A stretch of DNA of 34,825 nt from Candidatus Kapaibacterium sp. (lineage in GTDB: Bacteria > Bacteroidota > Ignavibacteria > Kapaibacteriales > UBA2268): positions 1 through 34,825 of the forward strand of contig JAPLFL010000047.1 in the NCBI GenBank assembly GCA_026390695.1. Reading direction: 5' to 3'. The position numbers and the translations under genes are program-made. Positions 17,038 through 25,505 of the stretch are shown here, piece after piece (position 1 is the first letter of the stretch; every line of letters starts with the position of its first letter). The notes under the pieces are model-generated. The model had not been told where the DNA came from. It made no database searches and saw nothing but the letters and a program-made list of their open reading frames with translations.

Positions 17038-18036
17038 ATGTCGTCTGATTTTAATCCTTATTACAATTACGATTCCGATGCTCTGATGAACCTTATTACC
17101 GCTTTTCAAAAAAGCCGGATAATTCTCACCGCTTGTGAATTGGATATTTTTAACGCTCTGGGCAAAGACTCAAAAACAGCCGGTCAGGTAGCTTCCGATA
17201 TTCAGACTGATGAAAGGGCTACTGGTAGGCTTCTTAATGCACTTGTAGCGCTCAATATACTTGAAAAGAATAAAAATCTTTATTCCAACAACAAATCGGC
17301 TCAAAAGTATTTGGTAAACGGTGCTTCGGAATATTTTGGCAATGTAAAGCATTTGAACCACCTTTGGGATATTTGGAACAACCTTACCGATGTCATTAAA
17401 CAAGGAAAACCGTCGGAAATTGATTTTGAAAAAAACAGTACTAATCTTGAGAATTTTGTTTCGTCAATGCACTTTAGGGCTAAACAGCACGTTGTAGAAT
17501 TGACAGACCTTATTGATTTCAGCGATATTATACATGTATTGGATTTAGGAGGCTGTTCAGGTGCATATTCTATGGAATTTTCGAGGGCAAAACCACTTCT
17601 TAAATGTACAATTTTTGATTTGCCAGAGGTGATACCTCATACGAGAAAAATCCTTGAAGATGCGGGCTTTTCATATAAAATCGAGCTTTTATCCGGTGAT
17701 ATGTTCACTGATGATATTGGGAAAGGCTATGATATGATTTTTGCTTCTAATATCTTACATAGTTATTCGCTTTGGGAAAATATAAAATTGTTGGAACGCT
17801 GCTATGATGCCTTAAAGTATAACGGTAAATTAATTATACATGATATGATGCTCAATGAAGATAAGGTAACTCCGCCTGCAAATGCGGTTTTTAATATCAA
17901 CATGCTTGTAAATACTACTCATGGCGAAACTTATACATTGTTAGACTTATTTTTCATGTTGAAGGAAGCATGGTTTTCAATTGATTCAACTCAACATACG
18001 GCTTTTGGCAGTGATTTAATTTTTGCACATAAATAG
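17038..18036 (+). CDS. SAM-dependent O-methyltransferase with dimerisation domain
   Basis: I choose the ATG at 17038 over the GTG at 16999; an AGAGTGG lies upstream of it. The product has 332 residues. The N-terminal winged-helix dimerisation domain includes ILTACELDIFNALG and RATGRLLNALVALNILEK. The Rossmann domain has motif I VLDLGGCSGAYS and the acidic FDLPEV. NILHSYSLWENIKLLERCY corresponds to the plant-type OMT block in which His241 would be the catalytic base. Relatives include acetylserotonin, caffeate and bacterial polyketide or tetrapyrrole-side-chain methyltransferases; the acceptor cannot be inferred. The stop is separated by one base from the start of a GT9 glycosyltransferase, so the two are translationally coupled and may modify the same envelope or secondary-metabolite molecule. 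Confidence 0.85.
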   Translation: MSSDFNPYYNYDSDALMNLITAFQKSRIILTACELDIFNALGKDSKTAGQVASDIQTDERATGRLLNALVALNILEKNKNLYSNNKSAQKYLVNGASEYFGNVKHLNHLWDIWNNLTDVIKQGKPSEIDFEKNSTNLENFVSSMHFRAKQHVVELTDLIDFSDIIHVLDLGGCSGAYSMEFSRAKPLLKCTIFDLPEVIPHTRKILEDAGFSYKIELLSGDMFTDDIGKGYDMIFASNILHSYSLWENIKLLERCYDALKYNGKLIIHDMMLNEDKVTPPANAVFNINMLVNTTHGETYTLLDLFFMLKEAWFSIDSTQHTAFGSDLIFAHK

Positions 18037-18037
18037 T

Positions 18038-18979
18038 TTGAAAATATTATTTATTCAATTGGGCAGAATAGGTGATATGATTCTGGCTTCACCGAGTTTC
18101 GGATTGCTTAAAAATAAGTTTCCCGATATTCAAATTGATGTTCTTGCAAGCCGCCACAATAGCGGAATAATAAAGAATAATCCTAATATTGACAATATTA
18201 TCATTTTACAAAAATCACCAAAAAAAATTATCAATTTTATTTTCAGATTGCGTAAGCAGTATTATGATTATTATTTGGATCCAAAAGATCATTATTCACG
18301 GGAAGGCGCTCTGATTGCATGTTTAGTCAGAGCAAAAAATAAAATTTATTATAATCATAATCTGATTGAAACAGAAACAAGGCATTATTCGGATATTTAC
18401 ACATCTGCCCTGAGTATTTTTAATATTCATCTTGACAAAATGCTAATTCCCGAACTTTTTACAGAGCTGGCTTCGGATATATACGTTGATAATTTTTTTA
18501 AGGAGAACAATTTGCAGAAGCCGATTGTTTTAAATATATCTGCTGGTGAGCCTTACCGAATGTTAGATTCTGAGAAGTGGTCAGAATTTTTGAACCGGAA
18601 TAAAGATTTTAGGTTTGTTATTAGTTTTTCGCCTGAGCATAAAGTTCTTGCCGAAACAATAATAAATTCAACTCAGAATAGCCTTAGCTTTCTTTCACGA
18701 TCTTTTGATGATGCTATCTCCCTTATTAAAAGTGCAAGGATGCTTATCAGCCCTGACACTTCACTTGTACACGTTGCGGCGGCTTTTAATATTGATTTAT
18801 TGGGCTTATATTCCGGGCTTGAAGAAAATTACTTACGTTTTGAACCAAGATCTGATAGAAAGGAAATAATTAGGTCAAGTCCGGGAAGCTGGGGTATTGC
18901 ATCTATCACGGTTGATGAGATTGATGCTGGGTTCAGGAGGCTGCTAAATGCTGATAAAGTTACCCTATATCAAGTTTAG
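18038..18979 (+). CDS. Glycosyltransferase family 9 (heptosyltransferase-like)
   Basis: The start is probably the TTG at 18038 (read as MKILFIQLGRIGDMILASP), the typical N-terminus of GT9 enzymes; a second TTG at 18023 would overlap the preceding gene. This gives 313 residues. GT9 enzymes transfer ADP-heptose or related sugars to lipopolysaccharide core. The N-terminal QLGRIGDMILASPSF and the C-terminal ISPDTSLVHVAAAF, which contacts the donor nucleotide, are both present. The middle segment VLNISAGEPYRMLDSEKW resembles the usual acceptor-side region. It is slightly shorter than WaaC/WaaF (about 320-350). The last 20 bases overlap, tail to tail, the convergent histidine kinase gene. Which sugar it adds is unknown. 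Confidence 0.83.
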   Translation: MKILFIQLGRIGDMILASPSFGLLKNKFPDIQIDVLASRHNSGIIKNNPNIDNIIILQKSPKKIINFIFRLRKQYYDYYLDPKDHYSREGALIACLVRAKNKIYYNHNLIETETRHYSDIYTSALSIFNIHLDKMLIPELFTELASDIYVDNFFKENNLQKPIVLNISAGEPYRMLDSEKWSEFLNRNKDFRFVISFSPEHKVLAETIINSTQNSLSFLSRSFDDAISLIKSARMLISPDTSLVHVAAAFNIDLLGLYSGLEENYLRFEPRSDRKEIIRSSPGSWGIASITVDEIDAGFRRLLNADKVTLYQV

Positions 18980-20468
18980 GAAATATGGTTACGAAACTTG
19001 TTCCTACATTTAATTGGCTCTCAACGTGTATTTCCCCTTTTAATGATGCAATACAGTCCTTTACAATCGACATTCCTACACCTGTGCCTTGTATCTGCCC
19101 TACATTTTCACCTCGGTAAAATGGCTCGAATATGCTACCTAATGACTCTTCGGGTATTCCAATTCCATGATCACTAACCTTTATTATAAAAACCGTCTCT
19201 TTATCATATAATTCCACCATTATGTCGGTCTTTTGAGGTGAAAACTTTATACCATTGGTTAAGAGATTTAAAATGATGTGATTGAAAAGTGTTTTCTGGA
19301 TATATACTTCAAGGTCAGGATTTTCAGTCTCGAAAATAATTTTGTGGCTATAGTTATTAATTGCTTCTATTTCTTTGATAGTTTCAGAAATAATGATATT
19401 CGGATTAATGTGCTCTTTCTTTGTTTCAAGTTTATTTAAATCTTTTTTATTTAGAAATAAAACATCCTCCAGAAGAGCTGTCATATTGTGAACAGAGATT
19501 CTGATTTTATCTATTTGTTTAATAAATTCGGTTTCAGCATTTTTTTTGAAAAAAAGCTCTAAGAGATATGTTGAAGATAAAATTACTGTTAAAGGTGTTC
19601 TGTATTCATGCGAAACCATTGAAACGAATTTGGACTTCAGTTTATTTAGTTCTTTTTCGTTAATAAAAGCAAATTCCATTTCGTCGCGGGCTTGTTTGAG
19701 TGCGATTTCCGTATCCCTTCGCATTTTGATTTCTTCCTTTAAACTTTTGTGCGAGGTTTCAAGTCTTTTTATCATTTTATTAAAAGCTCTTGCAAGTTGG
19801 CCGATTTCATTATTACTTTTTATTTTAAGTCTCAATGACAGATCACCTTCTCTGATTTTATCAACTGACACTTTAAATCTCTTTAATGGAGCTATTAGTA
19901 GATAACTTATTAAAAAAACAAACAATAACCCTATCAGAAAAATGATTACACTTATTGAGGCGATTGTTTTCTTTGATTGTTTGGATTGAATAATCATTTC
20001 ATCAACTGAAATCCCGATATACAAATATCCTATAACCTTCAAATTTGAATGCACTTCGTGTCGTGTTTTGTAAACATTATTTATCAACGTTTTACTATCT
20101 TCAAAAATATCTTTGTATTGACATTCGTTTGCTAACTTTAAATTATGCTTTCCTAATATATGACCTTGATTGTCAGTAATTACAATATAGGATATATCAT
20201 GAAGTAATAACAAACCATGCATCTCATCGTCAATTGCAGAATTATCTTGAAAATAAAGAGCAGAAGACATGCTAAACGCTGAAATTTCACCGATACTTTT
20301 AGCTTTATCCTGCAAAGAATCAAAGTAAACTTCTTCAAATTTCTGAGGGAAATAGAAATAAATTACAATTGAAAGAATAAACACAAGAAATGAAAAAGGT
20401 AAAATTAATTTATATGATAAGGATAAGTCATCAAATTTGATAATAAGTTTTTTAATGCTTTCTTTCAT
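18960..20468 (-). CDS. Membrane sensor histidine kinase with CHASE8-like periplasmic domain
   Basis: The 502 residues run: helix 1 (20-40), a periplasmic domain (about 41-165), helix 2 (168-192), HAMP (193-245) and a coiled coil. HisKA follows with His287 in FVSMVSHEYRTPL. The ATPase domain has the N-box NLLTNGIKFS (Asn405), DHGIGIPE and GTGVGMSIVKD. The periplasmic SAFSMSSALYFQDNSAID, then an LLLLHDISYIVITDNQGHI strand pair, resembles CHASE8, the sensor fold of the diguanylate cyclase YfiN/DgcN. The upstream gene encodes a YfiR-like protein, the family that represses YfiN in the periplasm. That supports the same partnership with a kinase output in place of GGDEF; it is inference. It is the last gene of a three-gene operon (5-nt gap) with no adjacent response regulator. 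Confidence 0.9.
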   Translation of the reverse strand: MKESIKKLIIKFDDLSLSYKLILPFSFLVFILSIVIYFYFPQKFEEVYFDSLQDKAKSIGEISAFSMSSALYFQDNSAIDDEMHGLLLLHDISYIVITDNQGHILGKHNLKLANECQYKDIFEDSKTLINNVYKTRHEVHSNLKVIGYLYIGISVDEMIIQSKQSKKTIASISVIIFLIGLLFVFLISYLLIAPLKRFKVSVDKIREGDLSLRLKIKSNNEIGQLARAFNKMIKRLETSHKSLKEEIKMRRDTEIALKQARDEMEFAFINEKELNKLKSKFVSMVSHEYRTPLTVILSSTYLLELFFKKNAETEFIKQIDKIRISVHNMTALLEDVLFLNKKDLNKLETKKEHINPNIIISETIKEIEAINNYSHKIIFETENPDLEVYIQKTLFNHIILNLLTNGIKFSPQKTDIMVELYDKETVFIIKVSDHGIGIPEESLGSIFEPFYRGENVGQIQGTGVGMSIVKDCIASLKGEIHVESQLNVGTSFVTIFPKLDIG

Positions 20469-20473
20469 TTATG

Positions 20474-21046
20474 TTATTCTAATATTTTTGAAATCTTTAA
20501 TAATTGTGAACTAAACTCAATATTTGTTCTCTTGGCTGCTTTCAGGTTAATAACTATCAATGGCTTGCCTCCCCGATTCCAGCATGTTACTATGGTACCT
20601 TCTTCCGAATAAGCATTAGAAGCGCTGAATGAGAGAATCCCGTTGTCAATGAACAAATCATTTATTTCTTTCACACTTATTGATTTAATTGATGAAAGAT
20701 AAGCAAATTGGACATTATTTGAATGAATATATTTTTCAATTTCCTTGATATTATCAAAACAAAATTCTTTAATAAATACATTTTTCCCTTCAAAATTAGT
20801 AAGATTATTTTCATTAAAATAATTAACAACGTCGTTTTTTATCACTAAGGAACTCTTATTATTTTTTTGATAAATCAGATGTAAAACAATTCCGTCTTTA
20901 GTTTTTTCGGAATATTTTTTATCAAAAGTAATTACTTTTAAAAAAATTGGGATGTGAATATCGGGTGCTGTTGCGATATCATCTGCATCAATAAAATTAA
21001 ATAATAAGCACAGTAAAAAAATATATGTAAGAAATTTATAAATCAT
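20474..21046 (-). CDS. YfiR-like periplasmic protein (DUF4154)
   Basis: This 190-residue protein begins with a signal peptide (hydrophobic FLTYIFLLCLLFNFIDA, cleavage near 21). The C-terminal block GKPLIVINLKAAKRTNIEFS followed by SQLLKISKIL is the DUF4154/YfiR hallmark (INL.AA...I..S..LL). In Pseudomonas, YfiR binds and silences the periplasmic part of YfiN. Pseudomonas YfiR has disulfides; here the mature part has only Cys96 and Cys155, so at most one could form. The ATG overlaps the stop of the TonB-dependent receptor gene (ATGA at 21046-21043), and the kinase starts five bases after its stop, so expression is tightly coupled. The likely role is a periplasmic modulator of that kinase. Confidence 0.8.
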   Translation of the reverse strand: MIYKFLTYIFLLCLLFNFIDADDIATAPDIHIPIFLKVITFDKKYSEKTKDGIVLHLIYQKNNKSSLVIKNDVVNYFNENNLTNFEGKNVFIKEFCFDNIKEIEKYIHSNNVQFAYLSSIKSISVKEINDLFIDNGILSFSASNAYSEEGTIVTCWNRGGKPLIVINLKAAKRTNIEFSSQLLKISKILE

Positions 21047-23091
21047 ATAGTGAAAGTAATTTTTAAATACCAGCGACGGCCGTATTGAGATAATAGAATT
21101 TGCTGCATGTTAGGATCTGCAGGCAGACTCATTTTATTATCAAGTAGATTCTTTATTATTAATGAAAATTCGGTATTATTTATAAAATTAGCATTAGCTC
21201 CGGTTCCTTTGAGATTTGGTTTATAAGCGAATGTAAAATCAGTTTGAATAATTGATTTTGACTTAGTAGTATAATCAAGACATAATCGTGGAGATTCATA
21301 TCTGAATTCAGCAGACATTAAAAATGATTCCCAGATAAACTGGGATGCTCCGAATTTAAAAATTAAATCGGGATAATAGTCTATTTTTATTTTATCAGAA
21401 TCATTTCGTGAGTCAGTATAAGCAAAGTTTGTGTAAGTGATCAGGCCGAAAGGAAATTTGGCGAATAAATCCATTTCAACTCCATAAGAGGTCATTTTAT
21501 TAACATTTCTATATGAATAAATAGGCATGTTAAGAGAATCAGAGCCAACCTGAGTTAAGTCAATAAAATCATTAAGTCTATTATAAAAAATAGAAAATGA
21601 TCCGTAATAATATTTAAGAAAAGATTGCTCATATGCTAATTCACAGGATTTTATTAATTCCGGCTTCAGGGATAAATCTCCGAGATGAAATTTAGGATTG
21701 AAAGATGTTTCCTCATAAATACTTGGAGCTCTGAAAGATTGACTGTACAAAAGTTTGATAACGGATTTTTCAAAAGGATTAAATAGTAAAGCAAATCTTG
21801 GAGAGAAATGATTCACTATTTCCAAATAATCATCGTACCTTAATCCTGCCATAATGTTCAAATTTTCTAATAATTGCCATGCATCCGAAATGTAAATAGA
21901 ATAGATATTAAAAGGAACATTATAATAATTCGAGCTTGTGCGATCCCAGCTCTTATATGATGATTCGACATTATCAGTAAATGACAAAATCAATGATGCT
22001 CTATTTGAAGGCAAAATATCCCAATTGAAATTAATTTCTGAACCGAACCATATTCCTTTAGAGTCATCGAAAGTTAGATAATGCCCTTGAAGGCTGTCGA
22101 AGGCTGTTAAAGGTGAATAAGGGTAAGTGCCAGTATAATAATATTTATCGAAACTAACTTTGGCATTCAAATCAAGTGAAGGAGTTAATTTTCCTTTCCA
22201 CAATAACTCTGTAAAGTTACGCACATCGGTATTTTGTGCAGCTTTATCATTAAATAACATACCCCAGCTCGCTGTAGGAATGCCATGTGATCTTGAATTA
22301 TAATATGAATGGAAATTAAATCCTTTGTAAACAGCATTCAGATAGAATCCATGATACTTTTCCCAGTCAAGTTTATTTGTAACTCCATAATTGGTTTTCG
22401 GTTTATCAAACTCCTTGAAATATTGATCTGAACCGCTTATATTTGCAATTTCGGAACTGAAAGTAACATTTAAACCATTATCAAACTCCCGCCCGTATTT
22501 AAAACTCGTCGATATGGTTTCCATGCTGCCGACTTTTGATGATAATCGTGCACCATTAATCTTCATCCCATCTTTAGTGATAATATTGATAACACCAAAC
22601 AAGGCTCCTGATCCGTACAAGGCAGCACCGGGACCACGAACAATTTCTATTTTATCAATTATATCAACTGAAATATTCAGTTCATTCTCGTAATAAACCT
22701 GTCCATAATAATTATCACTCATCTGATGACCATTTATCAAAACAATGATGCCGCAGGAATAACTTGCAGGACGCAGGAATCCTCTTGTACCCATAAAAGT
22801 ATAGTCCATATCAAAATTCTGAAAAAATCCACGAACAGAATTAACTGCTTCTCCGACTGTCTGCCAACTGAAGCGCTTGATTTCATCACTGCTAATTAGG
22901 GTAACGGACGCTGGAGCATCAATTATCTGCTGATCATATTTTGAGGCAGAACTTATTTTGGTGTTCATCAATTCTTCAAACAAGGAATCAGATTGTTCAA
23001 TATTTGACTTTATATCTTCTGCAACTAATTTGTTGAATTGAAAAAAGAAAAGGAAAACAATAATAAATGATTTCCAATATATTGTAAACAT
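21043..23091 (-). CDS. TonB-dependent outer-membrane receptor
   Basis: The 682 residues begin with a signal peptide (to about A24). The plug domain, about 45-175, contains ISSASKYDQQIIDAPASVTLISSDEI, split here as ISSASKYDQQ and IDAPASVTLI, then IDKIEIVRGPGAALYGSGA with FGVINIITKDG. The remaining 500 residues are alternating beta strands with aromatic residues, ending in RRWYLKITFTI, a barrel terminus. It lacks the N-terminal carboxypeptidase-like domain of SusC proteins and is shorter, closer to siderophore/cobalamin-type or small-molecule receptors. It is first in an operon with the YfiR-like protein and the CHASE8-like kinase, so its ligand may be what the kinase reports. The substrate is not identifiable; no SusD partner is present. 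Confidence 0.93.
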   Translation of the reverse strand: MFTIYWKSFIIVFLFFFQFNKLVAEDIKSNIEQSDSLFEELMNTKISSASKYDQQIIDAPASVTLISSDEIKRFSWQTVGEAVNSVRGFFQNFDMDYTFMGTRGFLRPASYSCGIIVLINGHQMSDNYYGQVYYENELNISVDIIDKIEIVRGPGAALYGSGALFGVINIITKDGMKINGARLSSKVGSMETISTSFKYGREFDNGLNVTFSSEIANISGSDQYFKEFDKPKTNYGVTNKLDWEKYHGFYLNAVYKGFNFHSYYNSRSHGIPTASWGMLFNDKAAQNTDVRNFTELLWKGKLTPSLDLNAKVSFDKYYYTGTYPYSPLTAFDSLQGHYLTFDDSKGIWFGSEINFNWDILPSNRASLILSFTDNVESSYKSWDRTSSNYYNVPFNIYSIYISDAWQLLENLNIMAGLRYDDYLEIVNHFSPRFALLFNPFEKSVIKLLYSQSFRAPSIYEETSFNPKFHLGDLSLKPELIKSCELAYEQSFLKYYYGSFSIFYNRLNDFIDLTQVGSDSLNMPIYSYRNVNKMTSYGVEMDLFAKFPFGLITYTNFAYTDSRNDSDKIKIDYYPDLIFKFGASQFIWESFLMSAEFRYESPRLCLDYTTKSKSIIQTDFTFAYKPNLKGTGANANFINNTEFSLIIKNLLDNKMSLPADPNMQQILLSQYGRRWYLKITFTI

Positions 23092-23150
23092 ATTTTTTAT
23101 AAGCTCTCCATTTTAGTAAAAGATTACTTAGTTATTCGATATTAATTTAA

Positions 23151-23158
23151 TAATTTTG
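23151..23158 (+). promoter_or_regulatory. Possible -7 box for the prolyl oligopeptidase gene
   Basis: TAATTTTG is an exact TAnnTTTG, but 73 nt before the ATG and without a clear -33 TTTG. A near match, TAGTTTTA, lies closer at 23176-23183. The 140-bp region is shared with the divergent receptor operon. Confidence 0.3.
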
Positions 23159-23231
23159 AATTAAATTTATAGCATAGTTTTAATCTTTTTTATATGAAAC
23201 CAATTAATTTATAAATACATCGGAGTAAGCC

Positions 23232-25313
23232 ATGAAAGGCAGTTCCATAATTTTGCTTTTTTCCTTTATTATTTTTACAAACTCTAAAATGCACTCTCAA
23301 GCTGATTTTACACCTCCGTCAAGTCCTAAGATGCCGGTAACAGATACTGAACATGGTTTTAAAATAACCGATGATTATCGCTGGCTTGAAAATAAGGATG
23401 ATCCTAAAACCAAGGATTGGTCTCATTTACAACATAATTTCACTTTGAATTACATTAAATCCCATTATCCGGAAATAAAAGGCTTAAAAGATGAAATTCG
23501 TCAATATTTGGATAGGGATATTATAAGTTCCCCATTTTACAAAGCCAAAAGAGAATTTTTTTATGCAAAAAAGAAAGGTGAGCAACAGAGTAAGCTTTAT
23601 ACAAGAATCAATGGTAAAGAAATAAAAATATTCGATCCTGAAGAGATTGATCCAAGCGGAAAAACATCAATATCGGCATTCGATCTTAACAAGGATGGAT
23701 CAAAAGCTGCTGTTGGAGTGCAATTCAAGGGGAATGAAATTAATGACTTCAGAATAATAGATACCGAGACTGGAAAAGTATTGGGAGATATTATGAAAAA
23801 TGTTTATGGTTTTTCATGGTGCAGAGATGAAAATTATGCCTACATAAGCATACGAAGTAAAGAGATAATAGAAAAGCAAGTGCCAATCCCGACATATTTG
23901 CATAAAATCGGTGATAATATGAAAAATGATCAATTCCTGTTTGCACCCGCCGATGCCAAGGATCATTCCGGTATTTGGGATGATGAAGATACGGATTTAA
24001 CTTATTTCTCAGAAGGAGATTTTTATTCCAATACCCTTAAACTTAAAAAATCCGGTTCTAATGCTGATTTCAAAACAATTTTTACAAGTAAAAAATTTAC
24101 AGCCTCAGCAAATTATGAGAAAGGACGGCTTTACATCTATACAAATTATGAAGCACCTAATTATAAATTGATGATTGCCGATCCTAATAAACCTGAATTT
24201 GAGCACTGGAAGACCTTTTATCCCGAAGCCAAAAGTTTTCTGCAATCTTATGCAGTAACGAGTGACTTTGTTATAATTCAAGATAAAGCTGACGTTTTGA
24301 GCAGACTTTCAGCATACTCCATGGATGGGAAATTCATACGTGAGATTAAACTACCGGAACTTGCATCTGTTGCAGGTATAGGATACAGGAAGGAAGATAA
24401 TTGCGTCTATGTATCTTTAAATAGTTTTTCAGCAACAACTAAAATCTATAAATTAAATGGCAAAACACTTGAATGGGAGTTCTTCTATCAGGATAAATCT
24501 CCATTAGATACAAAGGATATTATTGGAGATATTCGCTTCTATTATTCTAAAGATTCAACAAAAATCCCAATTTTTATTATTCATAAAAAAGATGTGTCCC
24601 CCGATGGAAATAACCCGACAATCCTCTATGGCTATGGCGGATTTAATATTGCAATGTCACCGGGTTATGTTGGATTAAATGCCACCTTCATCAATAGGGG
24701 CGGTGTTTACGCCATTGCCTGTCTTCGCGGTGGAAATGAATATGGCGAGAACTGGCATTTAAACGGCATGTTATTAAAAAAGCAAAATGTTTTTGACGAT
24801 TTTATAGCAGCCGCAGAATATCTGATAAATGAGAAATTTACAAATCCGAATAAGCTTGCAATTAAAGGTGGCTCCAATGGAGGTTTGTTAGTCGGAGCAG
24901 TTGAAGTTCAGCGCCCAGATCTTTTTAAAGCAGTATTCTGTGCTGTTCCGCTCCTTGATATGCTGCGGTACCATAAATTTCTAATTGCTCGCTTCTGGAT
25001 TCCAGAATACGGTGATCCTGATAAAAAATCAGACTTTTTAAATATAATGAAATACTCGCCATACAACAATATCCGACAAGGTATTAATTATCCGACAACA
25101 CTGGTGAAAGCCGGAGAAAATGATGCAAGGGTCGATCCTTTACATGCTAAAAAATTTGTAGCAGCCATGCAAAATAATCCAAGTCAGAAAAATCCTTTTT
25201 TATTATTTATTGACTTTGATAGCGGTCACGGTAGCGGCCAATCAATTGATCAGCAAGTTGAGAATATCTCCCTTGATTGGCGCTTTCTGATGGGAGAACT
25301 TGGAGTTCAATAA
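23232..25313 (+). CDS. Secreted prolyl oligopeptidase (S9A family)
   Basis: The 693-residue serine peptidase has a signal peptide (to about 24, ending MHSQA). The N-terminal seven-bladed propeller region (about 85-410) is preceded by VTDTEHGFKITDDYRWLEN, the usual family opening. The alpha/beta hydrolase domain holds the triad Ser548 in GGSNGGLLVG, Asp631 in GENDARVDP (with the substrate-side Arg633) and His666 in SGHGSG. ILYGYGGFNIAMSPGY and LRGGNEYGENWH are characteristic S9A blocks. Length is normal (about 700). It cleaves short peptides after proline. GGAG six bases before the ATG is one of the few good Shine-Dalgarno sequences here. Repeat copy D begins right after the stop. Confidence 0.94.
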   Translation: MKGSSIILLFSFIIFTNSKMHSQADFTPPSSPKMPVTDTEHGFKITDDYRWLENKDDPKTKDWSHLQHNFTLNYIKSHYPEIKGLKDEIRQYLDRDIISSPFYKAKREFFYAKKKGEQQSKLYTRINGKEIKIFDPEEIDPSGKTSISAFDLNKDGSKAAVGVQFKGNEINDFRIIDTETGKVLGDIMKNVYGFSWCRDENYAYISIRSKEIIEKQVPIPTYLHKIGDNMKNDQFLFAPADAKDHSGIWDDEDTDLTYFSEGDFYSNTLKLKKSGSNADFKTIFTSKKFTASANYEKGRLYIYTNYEAPNYKLMIADPNKPEFEHWKTFYPEAKSFLQSYAVTSDFVIIQDKADVLSRLSAYSMDGKFIREIKLPELASVAGIGYRKEDNCVYVSLNSFSATTKIYKLNGKTLEWEFFYQDKSPLDTKDIIGDIRFYYSKDSTKIPIFIIHKKDVSPDGNNPTILYGYGGFNIAMSPGYVGLNATFINRGGVYAIACLRGGNEYGENWHLNGMLLKKQNVFDDFIAAAEYLINEKFTNPNKLAIKGGSNGGLLVGAVEVQRPDLFKAVFCAVPLLDMLRYHKFLIARFWIPEYGDPDKKSDFLNIMKYSPYNNIRQGINYPTTLVKAGENDARVDPLHAKKFVAAMQNNPSQKNPFLLFIDFDSGHGSGQSIDQQVENISLDWRFLMGELGVQ

Positions 25314-25319
25314 TGGTTA

Positions 25320-25505
25320 ATTTTGGAGACCTCGTGAAGCTGCCACAAAAGCCTCATTTCTGTCATTCCTGCGAATGAGACCGTGTGACAACTTCAATTT
25401 CTTGTCATTTGTGCGCATGCAGGAATCTCCTGATTAGTACTGGAATGGGATTCCCGCATGCGCACAAATGACAATAATTCCTAATTCATTAAGGAAATGA
25501 TATTA
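25320..25505. repeat. Dispersed palindromic repeat, copy D
   Basis: It fills the gap between two convergent genes. Arms at 25402-25420 and 25456-25474 form a perfect 19-bp inverted repeat (TTGTCATTTGTGCGCATGC). The end 25470-25505 is the exact reverse complement of the 36-nt start of copy B (7719-7754). The segment AAAAGCCTCATTTCTGTCATT is shared with copy B at 7779-7799 apart from the flanks. Its last three bases (25503-25505) are the stop codon of the cysteine-desulfurase-like gene on the minus strand. Confidence 0.9.
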
